In this document: positions 1 through 6,553 of the stretch, one piece after another | Layout of the letters: each line of letters begins with the position of its first letter | How positions within the stretch are numbered: the first letter of the stretch is position 1 | Assembly: GCA_964195005.1 (NCBI GenBank) | Contig: CAXMOO010000222.1 | Coordinates: forward strand, 1-12,013 | Length of the DNA stretch: 12,013 bases | Direction: 5' to 3' | Source of the DNA: JAUXLW01 sp964195005 | GTDB taxonomy: Bacteria; Actinomycetota; Acidimicrobiia; Spongiisociales; SHLN01 | Notes under the pieces: model-generated | Seen by the model: the letters and a program-made list of their open reading frames with translations, nothing else | The model's database searches: none | What the model was told of the DNA's origin: nothing | Program-made: the position numbers and the translations under genes

Positions 1-650
1 CGCAGGTCGAGCAGCACGACGTTGCCGCGGTGGGTGGAGCAGCGCTTGATCTGGTCCTTGAACGGCCCATCGTGCTCCATGTAGAGCTCGGTCCGTTCCT
101 TGACATCTGGCAGTTCGAGAATCTGGTCGATGTCGTGGTCGCGGCAGTCGTCGATGAGGTTCATCATCAGTTGGTAATTGGAGATACGAAAATCGCGGAA
201 TCGACCAAGCCCCGTTCTGGCATCCATCACGAAGTTGAGCAATGCCCATTTCTCGGGAAAGATGATGTCGTTGAGCTCATACCTGGCTGAGTCGGCCCTA
301 TCAACCGCTTCCATCATGTCGGGGGCAATGTTGGGGAATTGCTCCGCCCCGCCGTAGTGGTTGAAAACCACTCGTGATGCGGAGGGAGCGGCGTCATCGA
401 TGATGTGATTGTCGGCCGGACCGTCCACCCGAAGCGTTTCGGAGTGGTGATGATCGAAAGCCAGGTGAGCTGTGGAGACGTACGGGAGGTTGGTGGTGAT
501 GTCTCGCTCGGTGATTTCGATGAGCCCGTCTTGCATGTCCTTGGGATGAACGAACAGGATGTCGTCGACCACATCGAGTTCCTTCAGCAGCACCGCGCAT
601 ACGAGTCCGTCGAAGTCGCTCCTGGTGACTAAGCGATATTTTTCAGACAT
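1..650 (-). CDS. DHH-family phosphoesterase (exopolyphosphatase-like), 3' end cut off by the window edge
   Basis: An open frame on the minus strand runs without a stop to the window edge, giving 216 codons of the N-terminal part. The DHH-family motifs are in the expected order: SDFDG (residues 11-15, two metal-binding aspartates), FDHHHSE (65-71, the name-giving DHH box) and DRADS (117-121). Families with this layout hydrolyse phosphodiester or phosphoanhydride bonds with Mn2+, in the cytoplasm. The motif I context (TRSDFDGLVCAVLL) resembles proteins annotated as exopolyphosphatase-like; the true substrate cannot be read from sequence. The ATG is preceded by GAGGT about 5 bases upstream, which supports this start. 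The next gene is divergent, with 116 bases between the two starts. The C-terminal DHHA1-type substrate domain, if present, lies outside the window. I am sure of the superfamily and unsure of the substrate. Confidence 0.9.
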   Translation of the reverse strand, partial: MSEKYRLVTRSDFDGLVCAVLLKELDVVDDILFVHPKDMQDGLIEITERDITTNLPYVSTAHLAFDHHHSETLRVDGPADNHIIDDAAPSASRVVFNHYGGAEQFPNIAPDMMEAVDRADSARYELNDIIFPEKWALLNFVMDARTGLGRFRDFRISNYQLMMNLIDDCRDHDIDQILELPDVKERTELYMEHDGPFKDQIKRCSTHRGNVVLLDL

Positions 651-766
651 ATGACCTCATACCCTTCATGGGCTCAACTGAATGATTCGGTAGGTTGGCC
701 GGGCCGCTTTAGTAGAGCCTTCCGGTACCATCCTCAAGTCCCGTCGACCGACTCCGAAGAATCTGG

Positions 767-2059
767 ATGCCCCGTATTTCCTTTGTAGCTTGTGCCCTGG
801 CGGTCGCGCTGGTTGCCGGCGCTTGTGACGGGCGGACCGGCTCATCAACTACCCGTCCCTCGACTACTTCTGTCCCCACTTCAACTTCAGCTTCAGCCCG
901 GCCTGCCACCACCATGCCGGGCCCGGCACCCACACAGACCACGGTCGACGACACTGTGGCGGCGGCAATCAGAGCCAAGATCGACGACTTGATTCTCAAG
1001 GCACAGCAAATTCGTGGACTGGCCTTCCTCGAGCCTGTGGAAGTGATTCTTCTCGACGACGCCGACTACCAGGTTCGGATCATTGAGCTTCTCGCTGAGG
1101 AGCTCACTGAGGAAGAGGTCGATGCCCAGACTGCGTTATTTCGCCTCCTGGGAGTGATCGGGCCCGAAGCCGACCTCCGCGATACCTATGACACGCTGTT
1201 TTCAACTGGCACCGGTGGCTTCTACGACCCTGATACAAACGAGCTCGTCGTCCGAGTGGATGGCGAAGAGCTGGGGCCGCAGTCCGCGTCTGTGGTCGTT
1301 CACGAATTGACGCATGCTCTGCAGGATCAACACTTTGGGCTGCTCGACAGTTCCGAGGATCTGGAAGGCGACCTGGCTTATGTGGCCACCGCCGTCATCG
1401 AAGGTGATGCTTTGTTGCGGGAGTTGACGTATATCGAGAACCTGGAGACGTCGGAGCGGCTCGCGTGGGCTGCCGAATATTCTGCCTCGTTAGCCGAGGT
1501 TGAGGCGATACAGGCCGATCTGCCCGGCTATCTCGTCAGCAGTTTGCAAGCCCCCTATCTTGACGGGTTCTTCTTTCACCAACGAGTCGGGTTGGACCGG
1601 GTGGACGATCTCTTTGACGACCTTCCCGAGTCGTCAGAGCAGATACTCGATTACGACAAGTACCTGGACGATGAACAACCCCTCCCGGTTGATCTGCCCG
1701 AGCTCGAACTGGACGGGTATGAGACATATCTCGACTCCAGCATGGGTCAGAAGGATCTCGAGCTCCTGTTGAGTGAAGTGATCGGTCAGAAGCAGGCCGA
1801 GGTGGCTGCAGCCGGCTGGGGTGGAGACCGCATCCGCATCTACAACAGAGGCAGGGACGATGCTGTCTTTGTACTGGCCTACCGGGGCGATTCGACCGCA
1901 GACGCCGCCGAGCTAGTGGCAGCGTTCAGGGAGTACCAAGAGGCGATGGTGCCATCCGACAGCTTCTCGTTGATTGAGAGTGATGGCGCCGAAGTGTTGG
2001 TGGTGTTCGCCAGCGACAACACTCTCAACTCTCAATTGCGGACCGCGTTCAGCGGTTAG
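767..2059 (+). CDS. Secreted lipoprotein with HExxH zinc-metallopeptidase motif
   Basis: The 430-residue product starts with a lipoprotein signal: a hydrophobic stretch (residues 5-19) ending in the lipobox LVAGAC, so Cys20 should be lipidated and the protein anchored outside the membrane. A Ser/Thr/Pro-rich linker (about 24-60) follows, as is common in surface lipoproteins. The catalytic signature is VVHELTHALQDQHF: His179, Glu180 and His183 form HExxH. Glu212 in IEGDA, 29 residues after the second His, is a plausible third zinc ligand, giving a gluzincin-like arrangement. The C-terminal half is acidic and has no motif I recognise. The role would be hydrolysis of an extracellular peptide or protein; no substrate is evident. 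The ribosome site is weak (GAAGA before the ATG), but the start is fixed by the signal peptide. The gene stands alone between a divergent and a convergent neighbour. Confidence 0.85.
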   Translation: MPRISFVACALAVALVAGACDGRTGSSTTRPSTTSVPTSTSASARPATTMPGPAPTQTTVDDTVAAAIRAKIDDLILKAQQIRGLAFLEPVEVILLDDADYQVRIIELLAEELTEEEVDAQTALFRLLGVIGPEADLRDTYDTLFSTGTGGFYDPDTNELVVRVDGEELGPQSASVVVHELTHALQDQHFGLLDSSEDLEGDLAYVATAVIEGDALLRELTYIENLETSERLAWAAEYSASLAEVEAIQADLPGYLVSSLQAPYLDGFFFHQRVGLDRVDDLFDDLPESSEQILDYDKYLDDEQPLPVDLPELELDGYETYLDSSMGQKDLELLLSEVIGQKQAEVAAAGWGGDRIRIYNRGRDDAVFVLAYRGDSTADAAELVAAFREYQEAMVPSDSFSLIESDGAEVLVVFASDNTLNSQLRTAFSG

Positions 2060-2063
2060 TGCC

Positions 2064-2093
2064 CCGACCAGAGCACTAGCCATCGATGGTCGG
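2064..2093. terminator. Stem-loop between two convergent genes
   Basis: A perfect 7-bp inverted repeat, CCGACCA and TGGTCGG, encloses a 16-base loop that contains ATCGAT. It sits between the stop of the metallopeptidase gene and the end of the zinc-ribbon gene, whose stop codons are only 16 bases apart. It overlaps the last codons of the minus-strand gene. There is no T-tract on either side, so it is at best a weak or Rho-assisted bidirectional terminator. Confidence 0.3.
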
Positions 2094-2399
2094 CAGCTGA
2101 TCGGGCATTAGCGGATTCGGCCGATTGCGGTGATAGGTCTCGAGGGTGGCGGCGTCACATACCGAACAGAGATGGACCGTGCGGATCCCGACCACCGATA
2201 GTTGTGTGCCCCTGCTCTTCTCGACGATCGCCTTTGGCACCGCTTGCATATCGGTGCCCCCGCATCGCTTACAGACCGGATCGAGACTGCGATCCCATTT
2301 CTCCCCACACGCCTCGCACTGCAGGTGGATCAGTTCGCCGTCGCGGTCGCCTGACAGGCGTTCCGTTTCTCCGCAGGCCGGGCATTCGGTTCCGGTCAT
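2076..2399 (-). CDS. Small four-CxxC zinc-ribbon protein
   Basis: The 107-residue protein has four CxxC knuckles: C6-C9, C28-C31, C43-C46 and C78-C81. They fit two zinc ribbons, with C6/C9 plus C28/C31 coordinating one zinc and C43/C46 plus C78/C81 the other. No membrane segment or catalytic motif is visible. Zinc ribbons of this type are used for nucleic-acid or protein contact; the specific role is unknown. An AGAGG ribosome site lies about 4 bases before the ATG. The start is divergent from the next gene, with 44 bases between the two ATGs, so both promoters must be packed there. Cysteine pairing makes this a real gene, not an antisense shadow. Confidence 0.75.
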   Translation of the reverse strand: MTGTECPACGETERLSGDRDGELIHLQCEACGEKWDRSLDPVCKRCGGTDMQAVPKAIVEKSRGTQLSVVGIRTVHLCSVCDAATLETYHRNRPNPLMPDQLPTIDG

Positions 2400-2443
2400 G
2401 GGGGCCTCTGGATGCGGAGTCGGGTGGAGTATATGGTGGGGGA

Positions 2444-2977
2444 ATGGACGGGGACGGAACCCTCGACGACCTGGGCCGCGAGCTGAGACAGCGGGTGGGG
2501 AATGAGATGCGACTCGAAGCCGAGATGCTCGAGCAGGACGCAGCCTCTGTCGAGATGCGCCGCAGGGAGCTCGGCGACGTGGCCGTCGAGCTGATGAGCC
2601 GGGGAGATTTGGTCACGGTAATAGCCGGCGATAGGCAGATTCAGGGCCGGCTCGAGTTTGCCCGGGGCGAAGTTGCCTCACTCATGACGAGCAGCGGGTT
2701 AGTTGATGTCCACCTCACCCCCGGCGTCGTCTTGCGGGTCGATGAGCGGAGCAGTGCGGGTGGCAAGTCGCCGCGGAGCGGGTCTGAAACAATGCGAGCC
2801 CGTCTGCTGGAGCATGAGCTGTCTTCCCGCCGGGTCACCGTGTGGTCCCCGGCACTTGCAGCCGAGGTGGCAGGGCTCATCGTCGCGGTTGGGAAGGATC
2901 ACGTCATCCTTTCTGACATCGACGCGGTGGAATGGGTGTTACGTCTGGAGGATGTCGCCTGGGCGTTGGCCGACTGA
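2444..2977 (+). CDS. Unrecognised 177-residue protein, possibly with a duplicated small beta domain
   Basis: I do not recognise this protein. Residues 1-50 are charged and helix-prone (ELRQRVGNEMRLEAEM), possibly a short coiled coil. Two beta-rich stretches follow: about 53-100 (starting GDLVTVIAGDRQIQG) and about 128-174 (starting RRVTVWSPALAAEVAG), joined by a Ser/Gly/Arg linker. The two stretches share a start at VTV, a turn about 12 residues later, then alternating hydrophobic strands, which suggests an internal duplication of a small barrel. No signal peptide or membrane segment is seen, so it is probably cytoplasmic. The frame is open much further upstream, but this ATG follows a GGTGGGGG ribosome site and leaves the divergent zinc-ribbon gene intact. 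Its stop lies 3 bases from the stop of the convergent regulator gene. Confidence 0.7.
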   Translation: MDGDGTLDDLGRELRQRVGNEMRLEAEMLEQDAASVEMRRRELGDVAVELMSRGDLVTVIAGDRQIQGRLEFARGEVASLMTSSGLVDVHLTPGVVLRVDERSSAGGKSPRSGSETMRARLLEHELSSRRVTVWSPALAAEVAGLIVAVGKDHVILSDIDAVEWVLRLEDVAWALAD

Positions 2978-2980
2978 GCC

Positions 2981-3211
2981 TTACCCGGCCGGAGTCTCAG
3001 ACGCTTCTTCCTGCCCGGCTGCGGGGTGGACCGGAAAGCTCCTCACGTACTCCATGAGCTCGTCGCGAAAGAAGCGAAAAGAGCGGGCTCCCGGCAACCG
3101 ATAGGCGGGCAGCTCGCCTTCGCGGGCCATTCGCCGCACAACATCGACGTTCATGTTGAGCAGCTCCGCCGCCAGGGCGGTGTCGAGAATGGGTGGCATC
3201 TCTTCTGGCAT
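2981..3211 (-). CDS. Small MerR-like/excisionase-family DNA-binding protein (BldC type)
   Basis: The 76-residue product is almost entirely one winged helix-turn-helix domain (residues about 8-57). It shows the usual pattern of this class: a helix with AAELLNM, the recognition part VDVVRRMAREGELPAYRL, and the wing GARSFRFFRDELMEYV. Proteins of this size and form include phage/plasmid excisionases and the actinobacterial regulator BldC, which binds A+T-rich direct repeats head to tail. No integrase is nearby, so regulation is more likely than excision. The frame is open for another 45 codons upstream, but those would cover the A+T-rich promoter islet; the ATG chosen starts just before the domain, with an AGGT about 10 bases upstream. 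The gene is divergent from the Tad operon, which makes that operon the obvious candidate target. Confidence 0.8.
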   Translation of the reverse strand: MPEEMPPILDTALAAELLNMNVDVVRRMAREGELPAYRLPGARSFRFFRDELMEYVRSFPVHPAAGQEEASETPAG

Positions 3212-3223
3212 GTCTATCCGTAC

Positions 3224-3275
3224 CTTATTTTGCTGAGTTTTAAATGACTTGACATAATATAACATGATACAATCC
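3224..3275. promoter_or_regulatory. A+T-rich regulatory islet between the DNA-binding protein and the Tad operon
   Basis: This stretch is strikingly A+T-rich compared with the surrounding GC-rich DNA and lies between two divergent genes. It contains TTGACA (3249-3254) and TACAAT (3268-3273), both near-consensus sigma-70 elements, but they are only 13 bases apart, too close to work as one promoter. It probably holds promoter and operator sequences for one or both directions; I cannot assign transcription starts. Confidence 0.45.
3252..3271 (+). repeat. Tandem 10-bp direct repeats, candidate operator
   Basis: ACATAATATA is followed directly by ACATGATACA, with 8 of 10 positions identical. The spacing is one helical turn, so two protein monomers would sit on the same DNA face. 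This fits the head-to-tail binding known for BldC-type regulators, one of which is encoded about 40 bases away. Binding is inferred. Confidence 0.45.
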
Positions 3276-3351
3276 TGAGCGAGGGACTGTGGCCCGGTCC
3301 CCGGATTCAGGCCCGGTGAGGCGGGTTTACAATGTCTGGAAGGCAAGCACG

Positions 3352-3373
3352 TGGGGTCACCACCTTGGGGTCA
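3352..3373 (+). repeat. Short direct repeat TGGGGTCA upstream of cpaB
   Basis: TGGGGTCA occurs twice (3352-3359 and 3366-3373) with a 14-base period, just ahead of the cpaB ribosome site. It could be a regulatory site in the leader or chance. Confidence 0.25.
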
Positions 3374-3390
3374 ATGTTCGAGGAGGCGGA

Positions 3391-4086
3391 GTGGCTTTGA
3401 CTGATTCCGCGACTGAACGCAATGTCGCACCGGCGTCCGCGCCGCCCCCCAGACGGTCACTACTCGGCAGGCTTTCTCTCGGCCATGTCGTGATGATCCT
3501 GGCCGGCTTGCTTGCGCTGCTCCTCAATCTGGCTTTCCTTCGATCAGGCGACGATGTTCTGCGAGTAGTTATCGCGGCCCGCGACCTGGCCGCGGGTGAG
3601 GAGCTGCTCGTCGCTTCCTTCGAGATCGCTGAGGTGGGCGACATAGATTCCATCTCCGGGGGCCTGCTCACCGAGCCCCAGGCCGAGAGCCTTGTCGGCT
3701 CGCGGCTGGCAAGGGCGGTGGCCAGGGGCGAGCCTTTACGACCTTCAGACTTGCGCCCGGCTACAGCAGCGCCGGGACTCCGGGAGATGTCGATCGACAT
3801 CGACTCATTACGCGCCGTTGGCGACCGGCTCAAGGCGGGAGATCTGGTCGATGTCATCGCCACCGTCGACGACGAAGCCCGATATGTGGTCACCGGGATA
3901 GAAGTGATCGAGATACTTGGCACGAGCCCTTCGTTCGGAGGATCTAGCGAATTCGCCGTCGTCGTGGCGGTGGACGACGGCCAGGCGCTGGAGATTGCTG
4001 CAGCCACGAGCGCCGGCTCGCTGGACCTGGTTCGATCGACCGGGGCGCCGTCGCCCACTCCGGGCATCACGGGCGGACGTTCATGA
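3391..4086 (+). CDS. cpaB: CpaB/RcpC-like SAF-domain pilus assembly protein
   Basis: First gene of the Tad operon, 231 residues from a GTG start. An AGGAGG ribosome site ends 4 bases before this GTG; a TTG two codons later, at 10 bases, is an alternative. The upstream in-frame codons cover the leader and are unlikely to be translated. A short Pro-rich cytoplasmic tail is followed by one membrane segment (about 31-50), a SAF domain (about 57-122, with VVIAARDLAAGEELL and GSRLARAVARGEPL) and an RcpC-type C-terminal domain (about 128-215, with VGDRLKAGDLVDVIATV). In Gram-negative Tad systems this protein works with the secretin. In an organism without an outer-membrane secretin it presumably sits on the outer face of the membrane around the pilus path. 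The family call is firm; the exact job is inferred. Confidence 0.85.
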   Translation: MALTDSATERNVAPASAPPPRRSLLGRLSLGHVVMILAGLLALLLNLAFLRSGDDVLRVVIAARDLAAGEELLVASFEIAEVGDIDSISGGLLTEPQAESLVGSRLARAVARGEPLRPSDLRPATAAPGLREMSIDIDSLRAVGDRLKAGDLVDVIATVDDEARYVVTGIEVIEILGTSPSFGGSSEFAVVVAVDDGQALEIAAATSAGSLDLVRSTGAPSPTPGITGGRS

Positions 4087-5273
4087 GCGACGTATCGATC
4101 GGCATAGCCGCCTCGAGTCGTGACTGGTCGCTCGGCCTCCACCGGTTTGTTGCCGACCACGGTGGCGCCAGGGTAAGGGTGCGGGTGATGCATCCGGAAG
4201 ACGCTTTCGATGAGGCTTACGACGTCCTGGTTATTGACGACATCACATCTTTCCTGTCTGCGCATTTTGTGCGCGAGGTCCAGCGGCGGGATAGGAAGGT
4301 GCTCGGAGTTTTTGAGGAGACGGCGGGGGAGCGCCGCTTACACTCACTGGGGGTTGATGCAGTGATCAGCACCGTCGCGACGCCGGAGCAGTTCATTGCG
4401 ACGATTGTCGATCTTGCGGCCTCGCGTGAAGTTGATGAGGAGTTCGCCGAGCTGGTCGCCGGTCTGGATGAAGGTGACGACAGCCCGGCCGCCCCGGACA
4501 AAGGCCGGTTGCTTGTGGTGGGTGGGGCTGGTGGCGGCGTGGGGGCAACGGAAATAGCCGTTGCGATCGCCGGCGAGTTGGCGGATCGTCGCCTCCGGGT
4601 GGTCCTGGTTGATGCTGATGATGTTTCGCCAAACGTTGCGCAACGCATGGCGATGCCACTTCATCCCAACATCCGCACCGCAATGGATAGCCTGCAGCAC
4701 CACTCCGGCAACGTTAGTGAGGCGTTGGTACCGCATCCGTCGGGTTTCTTTGTTCTGCTCGGCTTGCCGAATGTGCGCGACTGGGCCGAGATACGGTCGG
4801 GCGATGCGGTGGACGTGATCGACACGCTGGTTGATTCAGCTGATGTCGTCGTCGTGAACGTCTCTCCAATGGTTGAGGAGTCGATGGCAGGGTCGCGTGG
4901 CGAAGGGCGATTTGGTGTCACGCGCCACCTCATATCGCTGGCCGATGATGTGGCCCTGGTGGCGGGACAGAGCCCGACGGCGATCGTTCGCACCATCAAT
5001 TGGGTGGCGGATACGCATGCTCTGCTCGGACAAACCTCTCTGCACCTTGTGGTGAACCGATTCCAGGATGGAGTCTTTGTCCGGGGCGAGATTGAACAGG
5101 AGATGCACGACCTAGTCCGTCCGTCGTCAATCACTTTCGTTCCGTACGACCCGAAGATCGCCCGGGCGGCTTGGGAAGGGACCCGGGTTGCCAAGAGCGG
5201 CTTTTGCAAGGCTGTGGCAACAGTGGTCGATCGTGTTTTGCCGGTGGCGACCAAACAACGGACGGGCTCATGA
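4083..5273 (+). CDS. cpaE: CpaE/TadZ-like localisation ATPase with degenerate nucleotide site
   Basis: The 396-residue protein overlaps cpaB by ATGA. Residues about 1-115 resemble the atypical receiver domain of TadZ/CpaE, with VLVIDD at 48-53. Residues about 141-385 form a MinD/ParA-like domain. Its P-loop is VVGGAGGGVGATEIA (about 145-159): the signature lysine and the P-loop lysine of the KGGVGKT form are both missing, while the Thr remains. VVLVDADD (173-180) follows. The strand expected to end in the Walker B Asp reads VVVVNVSP, with Asn259 instead. TadZ/CpaE proteins place the Tad machine in the cell and often lack the catalytic lysine, but this site looks more eroded than usual. I expect binding or scaffold function with little or no ATP hydrolysis. 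Confidence 0.85.
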   Translation: MSDVSIGIAASSRDWSLGLHRFVADHGGARVRVRVMHPEDAFDEAYDVLVIDDITSFLSAHFVREVQRRDRKVLGVFEETAGERRLHSLGVDAVISTVATPEQFIATIVDLAASREVDEEFAELVAGLDEGDDSPAAPDKGRLLVVGGAGGGVGATEIAVAIAGELADRRLRVVLVDADDVSPNVAQRMAMPLHPNIRTAMDSLQHHSGNVSEALVPHPSGFFVLLGLPNVRDWAEIRSGDAVDVIDTLVDSADVVVVNVSPMVEESMAGSRGEGRFGVTRHLISLADDVALVAGQSPTAIVRTINWVADTHALLGQTSLHLVVNRFQDGVFVRGEIEQEMHDLVRPSSITFVPYDPKIARAAWEGTRVAKSGFCKAVATVVDRVLPVATKQRTGS

Positions 5274-6553
5274 GCACCACGGCCTACGAGACTATCCGTC
5301 AGGCGGCCGTCTCTACGGTTGAGGACCTGCGGCTCGATCCGAGTATCGACTGTGATGAGGTTCGAGCAGTTGTAACAGACGCTGTCGAGGAGTATCAGCG
5401 CAAGGCCCATCTGGGCCACAGCCGGGCGCTGGCAGACCGCAATGACATGGTTGAGCGGGTGCTCAGTGCCATCACCGATTATGGCCCCTTCACGGAGCTC
5501 TTTACGCGGAGTGACATCGAGGAGATCTTCATCGAGGGCTCCCGGGTGTCTTTCATCGACGGCTCCGGGCGTTTACGCGGTGTGACCGCGCCAACCACGG
5601 AGCCGGAGAATCGGCACATAGTGAGTCGACTGCTTGCTGAGACCGATCGGCATCTCGATACGGCAAGCCCCATCGTTCAGGCCAGAGTGTTGGGTGGGAC
5701 CGCCAGGTTGACTGCAGTTATTCCCCCGGTTTCCGACGCGCTTTCAGCCACACTGCGACGCTACGCCCTCCGGCGTCAGACCCTTTCTTCTCTGGTTGAG
5801 CTGGGTTCCATGACTCCCGCCGCGGCCGGCTTCCTCTGGGCATTGATGCAAACCAACGGCAGTGTGCTGGTGTCAGGGCCTCCAGGTGCCGGCAAAACGT
5901 CGCTTCTCAGCTCTCTGATAGCGGCATCGCCTGCCGGCAGTTGTATTCGATGCGTCGAGGAGGTGCGGGAGCTGTTCGTTCCGATCATTCACGGCTCCTA
6001 TTACGAGGCCCGGCCGCCGTCGATGGACGATTCCCGCGAGGTTCGCTTGCGAGACCTCGTCAAGGTGGTCCTGGCCATGCGACCGGATCGCATCATTGTC
6101 GGAGAGGTGCGCGGTTCAGAAGCCTTCGAATTGACCCGGGCATCCAATGCCGGCTGTGGGTTTGCTTGCACCGTCCATGCCAACTCGGCCCGGGAGGCTC
6201 TCAGCGCAATTGTCAACGCGGCAATGATGGCAGGCGAGAACGTGGCCGAACCGGTTGTTCGCAAAGTGTTCTCCAGCACTCTTGACGTAGTTGTGCATCT
6301 GGATCGCGACCAGGTCCCCCTCGATGGTGCCGATGGCTTGCGGCGGCAGGTGGTTGAGATTCTGGCTGTGGTCCCGGCGATGGGGGACGACTTTTCGACC
6401 GAGCCCCTGTTCGAGTGTGATTCGATCGGCGATCCGTTGCGGTGGACGGGCGCCCTTCCCCCGGCTCACACCACGAGGATGATCGAACGGTCGCTGCCGC
6501 AGAACTTTGCTTTGCGCGACATCCTGGAGGGTCGCCGACTTCCTCCCCTATGA
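5270..6553 (+). CDS. tadA: CpaF/TadA secretion motor ATPase
   Basis: The 427-residue product is a type II/IV secretion ATPase of the Tad subfamily, the cytoplasmic motor that powers pilus assembly. Visible motifs in order: an N-terminal helical region with YGPFTELF and IEEIFIEG (71-90), Walker A GPPGAGKTS (203-211), the Asp box region CVEEVREL (228-235), Walker B RPDRIIVGEVRG (271-282) and the His box TVHANS (301-306). All catalytic elements are intact, so it should be active. The ATG is placed at the ATGA overlap with cpaE and not at the longer open frame, because that extension would lie inside cpaE and the usual N-terminus starts here. A GGACGGG lies just upstream. Length matches the family. 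Confidence 0.93.
   Translation: MSTTAYETIRQAAVSTVEDLRLDPSIDCDEVRAVVTDAVEEYQRKAHLGHSRALADRNDMVERVLSAITDYGPFTELFTRSDIEEIFIEGSRVSFIDGSGRLRGVTAPTTEPENRHIVSRLLAETDRHLDTASPIVQARVLGGTARLTAVIPPVSDALSATLRRYALRRQTLSSLVELGSMTPAAAGFLWALMQTNGSVLVSGPPGAGKTSLLSSLIAASPAGSCIRCVEEVRELFVPIIHGSYYEARPPSMDDSREVRLRDLVKVVLAMRPDRIIVGEVRGSEAFELTRASNAGCGFACTVHANSAREALSAIVNAAMMAGENVAEPVVRKVFSSTLDVVVHLDRDQVPLDGADGLRRQVVEILAVVPAMGDDFSTEPLFECDSIGDPLRWTGALPPAHTTRMIERSLPQNFALRDILEGRRLPPL

Noticed and set aside
2204..2443. A longer form of the 177-residue protein starting at 2204
   Set aside because: The extension is antisense to the zinc-ribbon gene, is Arg/Pro-rich, and the ATG at 2444 has a good ribosome site.
3249..3273. 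TTGACA plus TACAAT as one sigma-70 promoter for the Tad operon
   Set aside because: The spacer is 13 bases; a working promoter needs about 16-18. The elements may belong to different promoters.
3212..3346. A longer form of the BldC-type protein starting at 3346
   Set aside because: The added 45 residues would be translated from the A+T-rich promoter islet, show no domain and have no better ribosome site.
3357..4265. A 302-codon open frame on the minus strand opposite cpaB
   Set aside because: Ser/Arg/Pro-rich low-complexity translation, typical of an antisense shadow, against a clear SAF-domain gene.
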